A stretch of DNA of 64,000 nt from Enhydrobacter sp. (GCA_025808875.1 CP075528.1:3656473-3720472), one strand, 5' to 3'. Shown: positions 43,401-52,008, numbered from the stretch's first letter. Numbers and translations: made by a program. The notes: generated from the sequence alone by a model not told the origin.

Positions 43401-46400
43401 CTCTTCGAGGTGCAACTCAAGGCGATGCAGGCGCTGTTCGCCGAACAGTTGCGCGCATTGCACGGCCAGGTGCCCAGCAGCACGCCACTCTCACCTCCGC
43501 CGGCCATTCCCGACAGCCCGGCGGCCGCGCGCGTCAGCGTGAGCCGCCCCTCCGCTCGTACGCAGGAACTGACGCCTGCGCAACGCGCCTATGTCGACGA
43601 GCTGGTGCGCCGCGTGAACGAACGCACGCCGCTTGCCAAGGCCAGGACGCAACGCGACCGCGACGTGCTTGCCGATCCGCGCACCGCCGCGGGCTTCCGG
43701 CGCGACTGGAAGGAACTCGTCTATCCGGTGATCGCCCAGAAGGCGAAGGGCTCCAGGATCTGGGACGTCGACGGCAACGAGTACGTCGACCTCGTCAACG
43801 GCTACGGCCAGACCATGTTCGGCCATTCACCCGATTTCGTCACCGAGGCCATCGCCGCCCAGCTGCAGGACGGTTTTCCGATCGGACCGCAGACGCCGCT
43901 GGCCGGCGAAGTCGCGACACTGGTGCGCGAGCTGACGGGCAGCGAGCGTGTCACCTTCTGCAACACCGGCTCGGAGGCGGTGATGGCGGCGATGCGCGTT
44001 GCACGCGCCGTCACCGGACGCGAGAGGGTCGTTGTCTTCAACAACGACTACCACGGCCAGTTCGACGAGGTGCTGGTCAAGGCTGGCGGCGGCGGCGCGC
44101 CGCGCGCCTTGCCGGTCGCACCGGGCATCCCACCCGAGTCGGTCGCGAACATGACGGTCCTCCCCTACGGCGATCCACGCAGCCTCGACTGGATCGAGGC
44201 CAACGGCGCCGACATCGCCGCCGTCATGGTCGAGCCGGTCCAGAGCCGGCACCCGGCGCTGCGCCCGGTCGAGTTCCTCAAGCGCCTGCGCACCATCACC
44301 GAGGCCAAGGGCGCCGCACTGGTGTTCGACGAGATCGTCACCGGTTTTCGCGTCCACACCGCCGGCATGCAGGCGGTGTTCGACGTCGCCGCCGACATGG
44401 TGACCTACGGCAAGGTGGTGGGCGGCGGCATGCCGATCGGAATCCTGGCGGGCAAGGCGCGCTTCATGGACGCGCTCGATGGCGGCACGTGGCGCTATGG
44501 CGACGAGTCGGTGCCCGAGACGGCGCCGACGTTCTTCGCCGGCACCTTCGTGCGCCATCCGCTGGTGCTGGCCGCCGCCAAGGCCGTGCTGCTGCATTTG
44601 CGGGCGCAGGGTCCGTCGCTGCAGGAGCGGCTCGCCACGCGCATGGGCGGGCTGGTGGACCGGCTCAACAGCGACCTAGAGCGCCGCGGTCTCGCCGCGC
44701 GCGCCGAAGGCTATTCGAGCTGGTTCTACCTCAACTTCGCCGCGGACGGCCCGCTCGCCTCGCTGTTTTGGCCACAGATGCGGCTGCTAGGGGTGCATGT
44801 GCAGGAAGCCTATCCCTGCTTCCTGACGACCGAGCACAGCGACGCCGACATCGCCGCCATCGAGCGCGCCTTCACCGCTTCGCTCGACGCGCTCGCGGCC
44901 GGCGGCATCTTCGACACCGTTCGGTCGTCGGTGCCTGCGCTCACCGCGCGGCCGGAATCCGCCCCCCTCACCGAGCCGCAGATCGAGATCCTGACGGCGG
45001 TGCAGATGGGCGACGAGGCGTCGTGCGCCTTCAACGAATCGATCAGCATCGCCTTCGAGGGCGAGCTCGATGCCGGTGCGCTTGCGACCGCGCTCGACGC
45101 CGTCGTCGCGCGGCACCAAGCACTACGCGGCCGCGTCGGCCGCGACGACGAGCAGATGCACTTCGTCCCCCGGCTGACGCTCGACGTCGGCTTGCAGGAC
45201 CTGTCGGCCGCGCCCGACCCCGACGCCGCGTGCGCCGCCGTCGTGCGAGCCGACGCACGCACACCCTTCGACCTGTGGAAAGGGCCGCTGGTCCGCGCGC
45301 AGCTGCTGCGCCTGGCGCCAGATCGCCATGTTCTTCTGTTCACCGCCCATCACATCGTCTGTGACGGCTGGTCGATCAACATCATCCTGAACGAGCTTGC
45401 GGCCTGCTATCGCGCCCCCCGTTCGGGTCAGGGCGCTGCGCTGCCGGAAGCGCCATCCTTCGCGCAGTATGCCCGTACCCTGGCGGCGTCGCCGCAGGCG
45501 CGCGCGGCCGATCTCGGATACTGGACTTCGCTCTTTCGCGACATCCCGCCCCTACCCGACCTGCCGACCGACCGGCCGCGCCCCGCCCAGCGCTCCTATG
45601 CCGGCGCTTCCTACGCCACGCACTTCGATGCGATGTTGCTCGCCGCCGTCCGCAAGGCTGGCGCCGCGCACGGCGCCACGCTCTTCTCCGTGCTGTTCAC
45701 GGCCCTGCAGACCGTCGTCGGCCGGCTCACCGGCGCGGCGGACATCGCGATCGGCGTGCCGGTGGCGGGCCAGGCCACCGACGACCAACCCGACCTCGTT
45801 GGCCACTGCGTCAACATGCTGCCCTTCCGCGCGCCGCTGTCGTGGGAGACGCCGTTCGCCACGCAGGTCCGGGCCACGGCGCTGCGGATCCTGGAGGGTT
45901 TCGACCATCCGCGATGCACCTACGGGACCTTGGTGCGTGCCCTGCCGGTGGAGCGGTCGGCCGATCGCATGCCACTGACCGAGATCCAGTTCAATCTCGA
46001 GCGCATCGCCGACGTGCTCGATTTCGGCGGCCCACGCGCCAAGGTCACGCCCAACGGCAAGGCCGCGGTCAACTTCGATGTCTTCGTCAACGTCATAGAG
46101 TCTTCGGCCGGGCTGCGCGTCGATTGCGATTACAACACCGACCTGTTCGACGAGGCGACGATCGCGCGCTGGATTGCGCACTACCGGCGTCTGCTCGAGT
46201 CCATCGCCGCGGCTCCCGATACGCCGTTGCAAAGCCTGCCGCTCCTGTCGGCCGAGCAGGAGCGCTTCGTGCTCGACGCAGTCAATGACACGGCGGCGGC
46301 CTACCCGAGCGACAAGTGTGTCCACGAGCTGTTCGCCGAGCAGGCGGCGCGGACGCCGGACGCGGTCGCCTGCATCGACGCCGCCGGCAGCCTCACCTAT

Positions 46401-48125
46401 GCCGAGCTCGACCGGCAATCGACGGCGCTCGCCCACGCCCTGCTGGAGGCCGGTCCTGTGCGGCAGGGTCGTATCGCCGTTGCCGTCGACCGTTCGCGCG
46501 CGCTGCTCGTGTCCCTGCTTGGAACGATGAAGTCCGGTCATGCCTATGTGCCGCTCGACCCGAGTCAGCCGATCGAGCGGTTGCGCCAGATCGCGGCGGC
46601 GGCCCGGATCGACGGCATCGTCTGCCTCGACGGCCGCCTGAGGGCAGTCGCGCCGGATGCCTTTGCCGTGAGCCTCGATGGCCTGGCCTCCGACAGTGCG
46701 CCGGGCGGCCAACCATTGCCCCGCGTGTCGCCGTCGGCGTCGGCCTACATCCTGTTCACGTCGGGCTCGACCGGCACGCCCAAGGGCGTCGAGCTCGGCC
46801 ATCGCGCGCTGACGAATATCATCACCTGCGTCGCCCGGATGTGCGAGGTCACGGCCCAGGACGTTGTCGTCGCCTCCAGCGCGGTCACTTTCGACGTCGC
46901 GGCGACAGAGCTCTACACGCCGCTGATCGCGGGTGCGCGTGTGGTCATGGCCGACACGGACCAGGTCAAGACCGGGTTCGAGCTCGTCGCGCTGGCCGAC
47001 AAGTCGCGCGCGACGCTGATGCAGGCGACGCCCACCCTGTGGCGCATGCTGCTCGAGGCGCGCTTCGACTCGCACCCGGGCCTGCGCATGATCACCGCGG
47101 GCGAGCCACTGCCGCGGGAGTTGGCCGACCGGCTGCTGGCGGGTGGCGGCCGTCTGTGGAATCTCTACGGACCGACCGAGACGGCGATCTACTCGTCGGG
47201 CTACGAGGTGCGGCGCGACGGAGCCGCCGTGACCATCGGCCGGCCGATCGCCAATACCCGGCTGTACGTGCTCGACGACCGGGACCAGCTCGTCCCGGCC
47301 GGTGCGCTGGGTACGCTCTTCATCGGCGGCGACGGGTTGGCGAAGGGCTACTTCGGCCGCGCCGAACTCACGGAACAGGCCTTCCGAACGATCGCGCTGG
47401 CGGGGCGCCCGCCGCAGCGCCTCTATTGCACCGGTGACAAGGCGCGCCTGCTGCCGTCGGGAGATTTTGAGCTGCGCGGTCGGGCCGACCGGCAAGTCAA
47501 GCTGCGCGGCTTCCGCATCGAACTCGAGGAGATCGAGAACGCGTTGCGCTCCCTCGCGGGCGTGCGCGATTGTGCGGTGCTGCTGCGCCGCGACGTGACC
47601 TCCGACGCCTCGCTCGTTGCCTACGTCGCGCCGGCCGGCGGACGGACGGCCGAGCTGCGCGCCGCGCTCGCCGAACGTCTGCCGGACTACATGGTGCCGT
47701 CGCATTGGGTGGAACTTGCTGCCCTGCCACTCACGTCCAGCGGCAAGCTCGACCGCAACGCCCTGCCGATTCCGCTGCCGGTTTCGCCGTCGTCGCCCGA
47801 CCCGCCATCGGAGCGTACCCGCACGCCGATCGAAACCGGGATTGCCTCGGTCTGGGCCGAAGTCCTAGGGCGGCCCGATGTCGGGTTGGACGAGCCGCTC
47901 TTCGCGCTTGGTGCCGACTCGTTGCAGATCTTCCGCATCGCCGCCCGCCTCGACCGTGACGGCGTTCCCGTCGATCCGCGGGATCTCATGAAGAATCCGT
48001 CCGTGGCGACCCTGGCGAAGATCGTCGAGGGCAAAGGCAAGGCGTCCCGCAGCCCTGGTGCCAGGACGGCGCCGTCGCTCGCCGACTTCCGGCATGGGGC
48101 GCAGCGGCGTAACCTGCCGTCATGA
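40398..48125 (+). CDS. Hybrid PKS-NRPS: KS-AT-ACP-aminotransferase-C-A-T
   Basis: A 2575-residue megasynthase. Order with key residues: KS 6-435 (C183 in SACSTS, H319 in CHGTAT, H359 in KANVGH); AT about 527-825 (S621 in GHSVG; HAFH at 717-720, the malonyl-CoA signature); ACP about 906-974 (S935); GSA-type aminotransferase about 1097-1500 (PLP lysine K1339); C about 1521-1955 (intact HHIVCDG, H1652); A about 1964-2450; T about 2477-2545 (S2508). No KR, DH, ER or methyltransferase is present. The layout parallels McyE and MycA/ItuA, where the aminotransferase converts a beta-keto to a beta-amino group. Hand-read A-domain pocket: D-V-T-Q-I-A-L-I-Y-K, nearest the glycine code but only half matching. 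Start overlaps the upstream stop. Confidence 0.93.
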   Translation: MSLPDNAIAIVGIAGRFPGADDLATFWANMRNGVSSITRFSDTELEDSFPADIRNADNFVRARPILADVDKFDAEFFGMLPKAAALTDPQHRLLLECAWAALEDAGYDPARYPGAIGVFAGCSLSTYLLTHVLAGQQGADKFASDYQVGSYDALLGALPDTLATRIAYKLGLHGPAMTVQSACSTSLLAVAQACQSLLLHQTDMALAGGVSITFPQKRGYLHQEGGMVSPDGVCRPFDDAAAGTIFGDGAALVLMKRLDDAVEDGDHIYAVIRGYGVNNDGSDKVGFTAPSVQGQAEVIAAALAAAGVDARSIGYVECHGTATPLGDPIEFTGLLRGFDLGTVDRPHCALGSAKANVGHLDVAAGVTGLIRAALALQQREIPPLANFVRPNRHIDLAGSPFYVPTSAQPWLQESGPRRAGVSSFGVGGTNVHVVLEEAPALVARPVQRKRHVLPLSARNEQVLAAAASALADHLERHPDVALEDVAFTLQAGRRVFAQRAAVAVASREQAIAALRAPPPSASVTQDKVPLVFLFPGQGAQFPGMARGPYRDHAGFRDLVDRGIAIAAPIVGDGLGAQLLDPAAPADTSTLVAQPSLFIFEYALARLWMEWGLQPDAMVGHSVGEFVAAALAGVFSFEQGCRLVAQRGRIMQAMTPGAMLAVRLSESELKAELGDSLDIAAINAPSLCVAAGPAADVQALNDRLAAKGVNCRPLAVSHAFHSRAVDPALPEIEAAVRGVPLSAPRLRFASCVTGDWASDAQATDPAYWSRHCRAPVRFADAVATATRGTEPFLLEVGPGHGLSSLAVQMVGRKSLRGVTASVADADAGDLAPATAALWCAGLVADWASAGTSGRRISLPTYRFQRTRHWIERTMAMPPAAVTPVVAAAPATTVAPARPAVARVTTLQDQVVAILQEHSGVLDIDPQVTFVELGFDSLLLGQAARAIEKKFQTKITFRQLLNDLPSAALLAKHLDSMLPPSPEPASAAPASAPPASAAGSPATLFEVQLKAMQALFAEQLRALHGQVPSSTPLSPPPAIPDSPAAARVSVSRPSARTQELTPAQRAYVDELVRRVNERTPLAKARTQRDRDVLADPRTAAGFRRDWKELVYPVIAQKAKGSRIWDVDGNEYVDLVNGYGQTMFGHSPDFVTEAIAAQLQDGFPIGPQTPLAGEVATLVRELTGSERVTFCNTGSEAVMAAMRVARAVTGRERVVVFNNDYHGQFDEVLVKAGGGGAPRALPVAPGIPPESVANMTVLPYGDPRSLDWIEANGADIAAVMVEPVQSRHPALRPVEFLKRLRTITEAKGAALVFDEIVTGFRVHTAGMQAVFDVAADMVTYGKVVGGGMPIGILAGKARFMDALDGGTWRYGDESVPETAPTFFAGTFVRHPLVLAAAKAVLLHLRAQGPSLQERLATRMGGLVDRLNSDLERRGLAARAEGYSSWFYLNFAADGPLASLFWPQMRLLGVHVQEAYPCFLTTEHSDADIAAIERAFTASLDALAAGGIFDTVRSSVPALTARPESAPLTEPQIEILTAVQMGDEASCAFNESISIAFEGELDAGALATALDAVVARHQALRGRVGRDDEQMHFVPRLTLDVGLQDLSAAPDPDAACAAVVRADARTPFDLWKGPLVRAQLLRLAPDRHVLLFTAHHIVCDGWSINIILNELAACYRAPRSGQGAALPEAPSFAQYARTLAASPQARAADLGYWTSLFRDIPPLPDLPTDRPRPAQRSYAGASYATHFDAMLLAAVRKAGAAHGATLFSVLFTALQTVVGRLTGAADIAIGVPVAGQATDDQPDLVGHCVNMLPFRAPLSWETPFATQVRATALRILEGFDHPRCTYGTLVRALPVERSADRMPLTEIQFNLERIADVLDFGGPRAKVTPNGKAAVNFDVFVNVIESSAGLRVDCDYNTDLFDEATIARWIAHYRRLLESIAAAPDTPLQSLPLLSAEQERFVLDAVNDTAAAYPSDKCVHELFAEQAARTPDAVACIDAAGSLTYAELDRQSTALAHALLEAGPVRQGRIAVAVDRSRALLVSLLGTMKSGHAYVPLDPSQPIERLRQIAAAARIDGIVCLDGRLRAVAPDAFAVSLDGLASDSAPGGQPLPRVSPSASAYILFTSGSTGTPKGVELGHRALTNIITCVARMCEVTAQDVVVASSAVTFDVAATELYTPLIAGARVVMADTDQVKTGFELVALADKSRATLMQATPTLWRMLLEARFDSHPGLRMITAGEPLPRELADRLLAGGGRLWNLYGPTETAIYSSGYEVRRDGAAVTIGRPIANTRLYVLDDRDQLVPAGALGTLFIGGDGLAKGYFGRAELTEQAFRTIALAGRPPQRLYCTGDKARLLPSGDFELRGRADRQVKLRGFRIELEEIENALRSLAGVRDCAVLLRRDVTSDASLVAYVAPAGGRTAELRAALAERLPDYMVPSHWVELAALPLTSSGKLDRNALPIPLPVSPSSPDPPSERTRTPIETGIASVWAEVLGRPDVGLDEPLFALGADSLQIFRIAARLDRDGVPVDPRDLMKNPSVATLAKIVEGKGKASRSPGARTAPSLADFRHGAQRRNLPS

Positions 48126-50377
48126 GCATCGGTCGACAGGATGATGCACAGGCGTCCCGCGACGCCACCGCGGCCGCGACCTTTCCCTGCACGCTCCTGC
48201 AGGAGCGATTCTGGGCGGTGGCCCATTCGCGGCGCCCGTACGGACTGAACGTCGCCATGCGCTGGCTGGTCGAGGGCCGGCTGTCTCATGAGGCCACCGA
48301 GGGGGCGTTGCGCGCATTGGTCCAGCGCCACGAGATCCTGCGCACGTCCTTCCGCGAAGACAGCGGCAGGCTCGCCCAGATGATTCATCCATCGTGCCAG
48401 ATCAAATTGCGCAACGTCGATTTGTCGGCGCTCGCCTCCGAAGAGGAACGCCTGGCGCGCGCCGAGGAGATCGCCAGGATCGAGGCGCTCGAGCTTATGG
48501 ATCTCACCCAGGCGCCGCTTCTGCGCGCCTCGCTGCTGCGCCTCGGCGCCGATCGCAGCATGCTGCTGCTCACGTTCCATGGAATGATCGCCGACGGCTG
48601 GTCGATCGGCCTTCTGGTCGCCGAGTTCCGCGCCGCCGCGCTTGCTATCGAGGCCGGCGCCATGCCCGACGCCTCGGCACCAGACCTGCAATTCGCCGAC
48701 TATGCGCTGTGGGAGCGCGAGTTGCTCGCGAGCTCGGACCTCGACGAGTCGCGCGCTTACTGGCGTCGGCAGCTGCAGGGAGCCGTTGGCACGGTCGTCC
48801 CTCCCGATCACGAGCCGGCGGACCGCAGGGGCGACCACGGCGAGATCACATCGATCCTCATGCCGCCAACGCTCAGCGCAGCCATCGACGCCTATGCACA
48901 CCGCCACGGCGTCACGCTGTTTGGTCTCGCCGCGGCCGCGCTCGCGCTGATGCTGCGGCGCCTGACGGGGCGGACCGATATCGTGTTCGGTTCGCAGGTC
49001 GCCAACCGCCAGGAGGCCGCCGCCGAGGCGCTGGCCGGCCCGACCGTGAATTCCATCACGCTCCGCCTGCCGATCGACGACGGTGCCGACCTCGCAGCGC
49101 TCGCCGGCAAGGCGGCGGAGGTGGCGCAGGAGGCGCTGCAGCATCAAAGGCTGCCGTTCGAGATCGCCTCGACCCTGGTGCCGCGGCCCGCCGGGGCGCG
49201 GCTGCAGGCCGTCAACCTCGTCGTCCACCGATCCTATTCCGGCACGTCGGAGACCGAGGGCGCTGACGGCGCCTTCACGCTCGTCTCGGTGCCCTCGTTC
49301 TCGTCGGGCACCCAGTGGGACTTGAATTTCTACGTGATCGGTCGCGACGAAGGCTGGCGCATGTCGTGCGAGGCCGACGCGACCCTCTTCGACGCCTCGA
49401 CGGTGCGCGACTTCCTCGAGATGTGGCGTTCTTGCCTCGAGGCCATCGTGACGACTCCCGACCGGAGGTGGACCGAGTGCCCGGCGGTGCGCGGCATCCC
49501 CCAACGAGCCATCGCGGCGGCGGACCAGCCCACGGCCGACCAGCCGCTCATCGTCGTCCAGGAACCGTCGCGTCAGATCGTGCGGTTCCACGACCACGGC
49601 AGCCGAACCCCGATGATCGTGATGAACAACCAGTCGGTCTACTACCTGCTGGCACGCGAGCTCGGCGCGGACCGGCCCTTCATCGACATCCAGGCCTATC
49701 ATCCGGACGGTCCGCTTGACCTGTCGTGGTGCACGTTCGACGACTTCGCGACCTACGCCGTGCGTCTCATTCGCTGGGCGCAGCCCAGCGGGCCGTACGT
49801 CGTGGGCGGTCATTGCGTTTATGGCGCGCTCGCCTTCGAGGCGGCACGCCAGCTCCAGGCGATGGGTGAGAGGGTGTTGCTCGTCGCGCTGTTCGACACC
49901 TGGGCGCCGGGCTATCGCGAGACGATGTCGGAGCGCGACAAGCAGCGACGCCATCGCCGGCTCCAGTTCGAGGCCCGGCGCAAGCGCATCGTGCAGTACC
50001 GCAAGGGCGAGATCGGCCTCAAGGAGCTGCTCTGGAAGCCCATCCTCCGGCGCCTGGGCCATGACGCGCCCGGCGGACCGCCCCCGGACGCCGAGCCGTT
50101 CGCCGGCTACTGGTTCGACAACTACATCTACGAGGCGGCGGCGCGCCACCGCCCCAAGCCCGCGGCGCTGCAAACCGTCCTGTTCCGCAGCCAGGAGACG
50201 CTGCGCGGCCGGCTGTTCGATGAGTTGATGGGCTGGCAACCCCTCGTCACCGGCCGGCTGCAGAAGGTCGAGATCGCCAGCGCTCACCTCGACATGTTCC
50301 GCGAGAAGCCGGCGGCGCAGATCGCCGCCGCTCTCAATCCGCTTCTGGCCCAGGCCGAAAGTCATCAGGACGGATGA
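48122..50377 (+). CDS. NRPS termination protein: condensation-like domain plus thioesterase
   Basis: A 751-residue protein. A condensation-like domain (about residues 20-450) begins FPCTLLQERFWAV, but its active-site motif reads HGMIADG (153-159), with glycine where the catalytic second histidine belongs. A type I thioesterase follows (about 480-745). Its nucleophile elbow is GGHCVYG with cysteine C565 instead of serine and tyrosine in place of the usual last glycine; the triad histidine is likely H722 in SAHLDMF. There is no A or T domain. It should unload the peptidyl chain from the T domain of the preceding protein. It overlaps its neighbours on both sides (ATGA). Confidence 0.88.
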   Translation: MSIGRQDDAQASRDATAAATFPCTLLQERFWAVAHSRRPYGLNVAMRWLVEGRLSHEATEGALRALVQRHEILRTSFREDSGRLAQMIHPSCQIKLRNVDLSALASEEERLARAEEIARIEALELMDLTQAPLLRASLLRLGADRSMLLLTFHGMIADGWSIGLLVAEFRAAALAIEAGAMPDASAPDLQFADYALWERELLASSDLDESRAYWRRQLQGAVGTVVPPDHEPADRRGDHGEITSILMPPTLSAAIDAYAHRHGVTLFGLAAAALALMLRRLTGRTDIVFGSQVANRQEAAAEALAGPTVNSITLRLPIDDGADLAALAGKAAEVAQEALQHQRLPFEIASTLVPRPAGARLQAVNLVVHRSYSGTSETEGADGAFTLVSVPSFSSGTQWDLNFYVIGRDEGWRMSCEADATLFDASTVRDFLEMWRSCLEAIVTTPDRRWTECPAVRGIPQRAIAAADQPTADQPLIVVQEPSRQIVRFHDHGSRTPMIVMNNQSVYYLLARELGADRPFIDIQAYHPDGPLDLSWCTFDDFATYAVRLIRWAQPSGPYVVGGHCVYGALAFEAARQLQAMGERVLLVALFDTWAPGYRETMSERDKQRRHRRLQFEARRKRIVQYRKGEIGLKELLWKPILRRLGHDAPGGPPPDAEPFAGYWFDNYIYEAAARHRPKPAALQTVLFRSQETLRGRLFDELMGWQPLVTGRLQKVEIASAHLDMFREKPAAQIAAALNPLLAQAESHQDG

Positions 50378-51417
50378 ACCTCGTCCGCATCGCGCTGCTG
50401 GTCGCGCTCGTCGCGGTCGTCGTCGGTTGGTACGTGTTCATTCCGCGGCGGCCGTCGCCCGCCGGCCCGCACGCCGTGGGCCGCATGGAACTCGTCCTCA
50501 AGGACAGGGAAGGCCGGCCGCTGCAGACGACCGTATGGTATCCCGCCGAGGGGCCACGCGCCGGCAGCATCCTGGTCGACGCGCCGCTCGCCGGCTTCGG
50601 CCCAGCGCCACTCGTGCTCTATTCACCGGGCTGGGGTGCCACCCGCAGCCAGAGCAGCATCCAGCTCGAGAACCTCGCCAGCCACGGCTTCGTCGTGGTC
50701 GGCTGCGACAGCTTCGCTGCCATCGCGGCGGACGATCCCGATCATGGCAAGTCGCTCGAACTGGCAACCGACACCGAACTGGCCGAGACGATCGAGCGCG
50801 GCGGCCGGCATGTCGTCAGGCAGGCGTCGCGCATCGTCGCTGTGCTCGACGCCCTGGCCGACGGACAAGCGCCGTTCGCGAAGGGGCGGCTCGATCTCGC
50901 CAGGGTCGGCGTGCTGGGATATTCGGCGGGGGGCGGGTCGGCGCTGCAGGCCGGGCTCGAGGATCCGCGCATCGTCGCGATCATCAATGTCGACGGCGCC
51001 CTGTTCGGGCCTCCGGCGGACCGGATCGGCCCGCAGGCCTATTTCCTGATCTCGAGCCAGGAGGCCTTCCCTCCCGAATCGGAACTGAAATCGGCAGATC
51101 CCGTCGTGCGCAACTACGCCCTGCTCAGCGTGTGGGACATCCCGCGCAACGAGCGCCGCATGCGGCAGCCCGGCAACTACTGGGTGCTGTTCGAGGACGC
51201 CGACCACGACGACCTGTCCGACGGATTGTTCACCCTGCGCCGCAGCCGGATGTTCCGAACGAACTTCAAGCGACGTGCGATGAACGATGCCATCGGATCG
51301 TTCGAGGTCGCGTTCTTCCGCAGCACCCTGACTGGCGATTCTTCGGCGTTGAAGCGCCTCGCCGGCGTCGGCAGCCCGAGTTTCCGCTGGATCAACCCCG
51401 CATCGACGACGCGTTAA
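50374..51417 (+). CDS. Membrane-anchored alpha/beta hydrolase, PAF-acetylhydrolase-like
   Basis: A 347-residue protein. One N-terminal hydrophobic helix (VRIALLVALVAVVVGWYVF) anchors it, with the hydrolase domain probably outside the cytoplasm. The domain resembles platelet-activating-factor acetylhydrolase/dienelactone hydrolase types: TTVWYPAEG, VLYSPGWGATRS, SHGFVVVGCDSF, nucleophile elbow GVLGYSAGGGSA, and a late histidine in EDADHDDLSDG. The start overlaps the C-TE stop by four bases, so it belongs to the PKS-NRPS operon. It may trim, activate or detoxify the product. It has no T or carrier partner. Confidence 0.8.
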   Translation: MNLVRIALLVALVAVVVGWYVFIPRRPSPAGPHAVGRMELVLKDREGRPLQTTVWYPAEGPRAGSILVDAPLAGFGPAPLVLYSPGWGATRSQSSIQLENLASHGFVVVGCDSFAAIAADDPDHGKSLELATDTELAETIERGGRHVVRQASRIVAVLDALADGQAPFAKGRLDLARVGVLGYSAGGGSALQAGLEDPRIVAIINVDGALFGPPADRIGPQAYFLISSQEAFPPESELKSADPVVRNYALLSVWDIPRNERRMRQPGNYWVLFEDADHDDLSDGLFTLRRSRMFRTNFKRRAMNDAIGSFEVAFFRSTLTGDSSALKRLAGVGSPSFRWINPASTTR

Positions 51418-51420
51418 GTC

Positions 51421-52008
51421 TCAGCGGCAGCCATTGTGCCTGCGCCACAGGACCGGGTCGTGGCCGACGGGAACGTCCCGGCAAGGATCGGCGCCGTAGC
51501 CGCGCAAGTCGTTATAGAGCGCGATCTGCGGGGGCATGAGCAGGGATGCGGTCTCGAGGTGCGCGGCGAGGTGGATGTATCGAAGGATCAGGCGGCTGCG
51601 CTCGATCTCCCCGAGCGCGCGGCGCAGCGTCTCATCAGTCACCGTGCGCTCGCGAAAACTCGTTTCGAGCGCCATCTCGAGGCCGATCAACCGCTCCCCC
51701 TCGCGGGTGGCCGCTACGCGCATGCGCTCGAACACGGCGCGGACTGACGCGACCTGCTCGGCCGACAGGCCAATCCTGTCCGCCAGTTCGAGGACGTGTG
51801 CCGGCCCCGGCACGCCGTTCAACTCCGCCACCTTGGCCAGTCCCCAGCCGCCGCCGCGACGCAACTCCTCGACATCCTCCGCCGACAGGCTCTTGATGGC
51901 GCGCACTTGCTGGCCGGCATAGGGCGCGGCGGCGCCGTGCCCACCATGCTGGGCGGCCGTCGGCACGGACGCCATGGCGACGAGCAGAACGATGAGAACC
52001 CTGATCAT
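51421..52008 (-). CDS. Periplasmic Spy/CpxP-like helical protein
   Basis: A 195-residue exported protein. A signal peptide (VLIVLLVAMASVPTAAQ) is followed by HGGHG and a conserved-looking segment (PYAGQQVRAIKSLSAED, then GWGLAKVAELNGVPGP). Long helices follow with GLSAEQVASVRAVFERM, the LTxxQ-like repeat of Spy/CpxP chaperones or heavy-metal sensor proteins. Two cysteines near the end (PCRDVP, NGC) could form a disulfide. The ATG at 52008 gives the signal peptide directly. It is divergent from a Crp-type regulator gene across only 36 bases, which suggests a regulated pair. Confidence 0.7.
   Translation of the reverse strand: MIRVLIVLLVAMASVPTAAQHGGHGAAAPYAGQQVRAIKSLSAEDVEELRRGGGWGLAKVAELNGVPGPAHVLELADRIGLSAEQVASVRAVFERMRVAATREGERLIGLEMALETSFRERTVTDETLRRALGEIERSRLILRYIHLAAHLETASLLMPPQIALYNDLRGYGADPCRDVPVGHDPVLWRRHNGCR

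Noticed and set aside
47687..50365. 892-codon reverse open frame opposite the C-TE gene
   Set aside because: Antisense to an NRPS protein with clear domains; no domain of its own.
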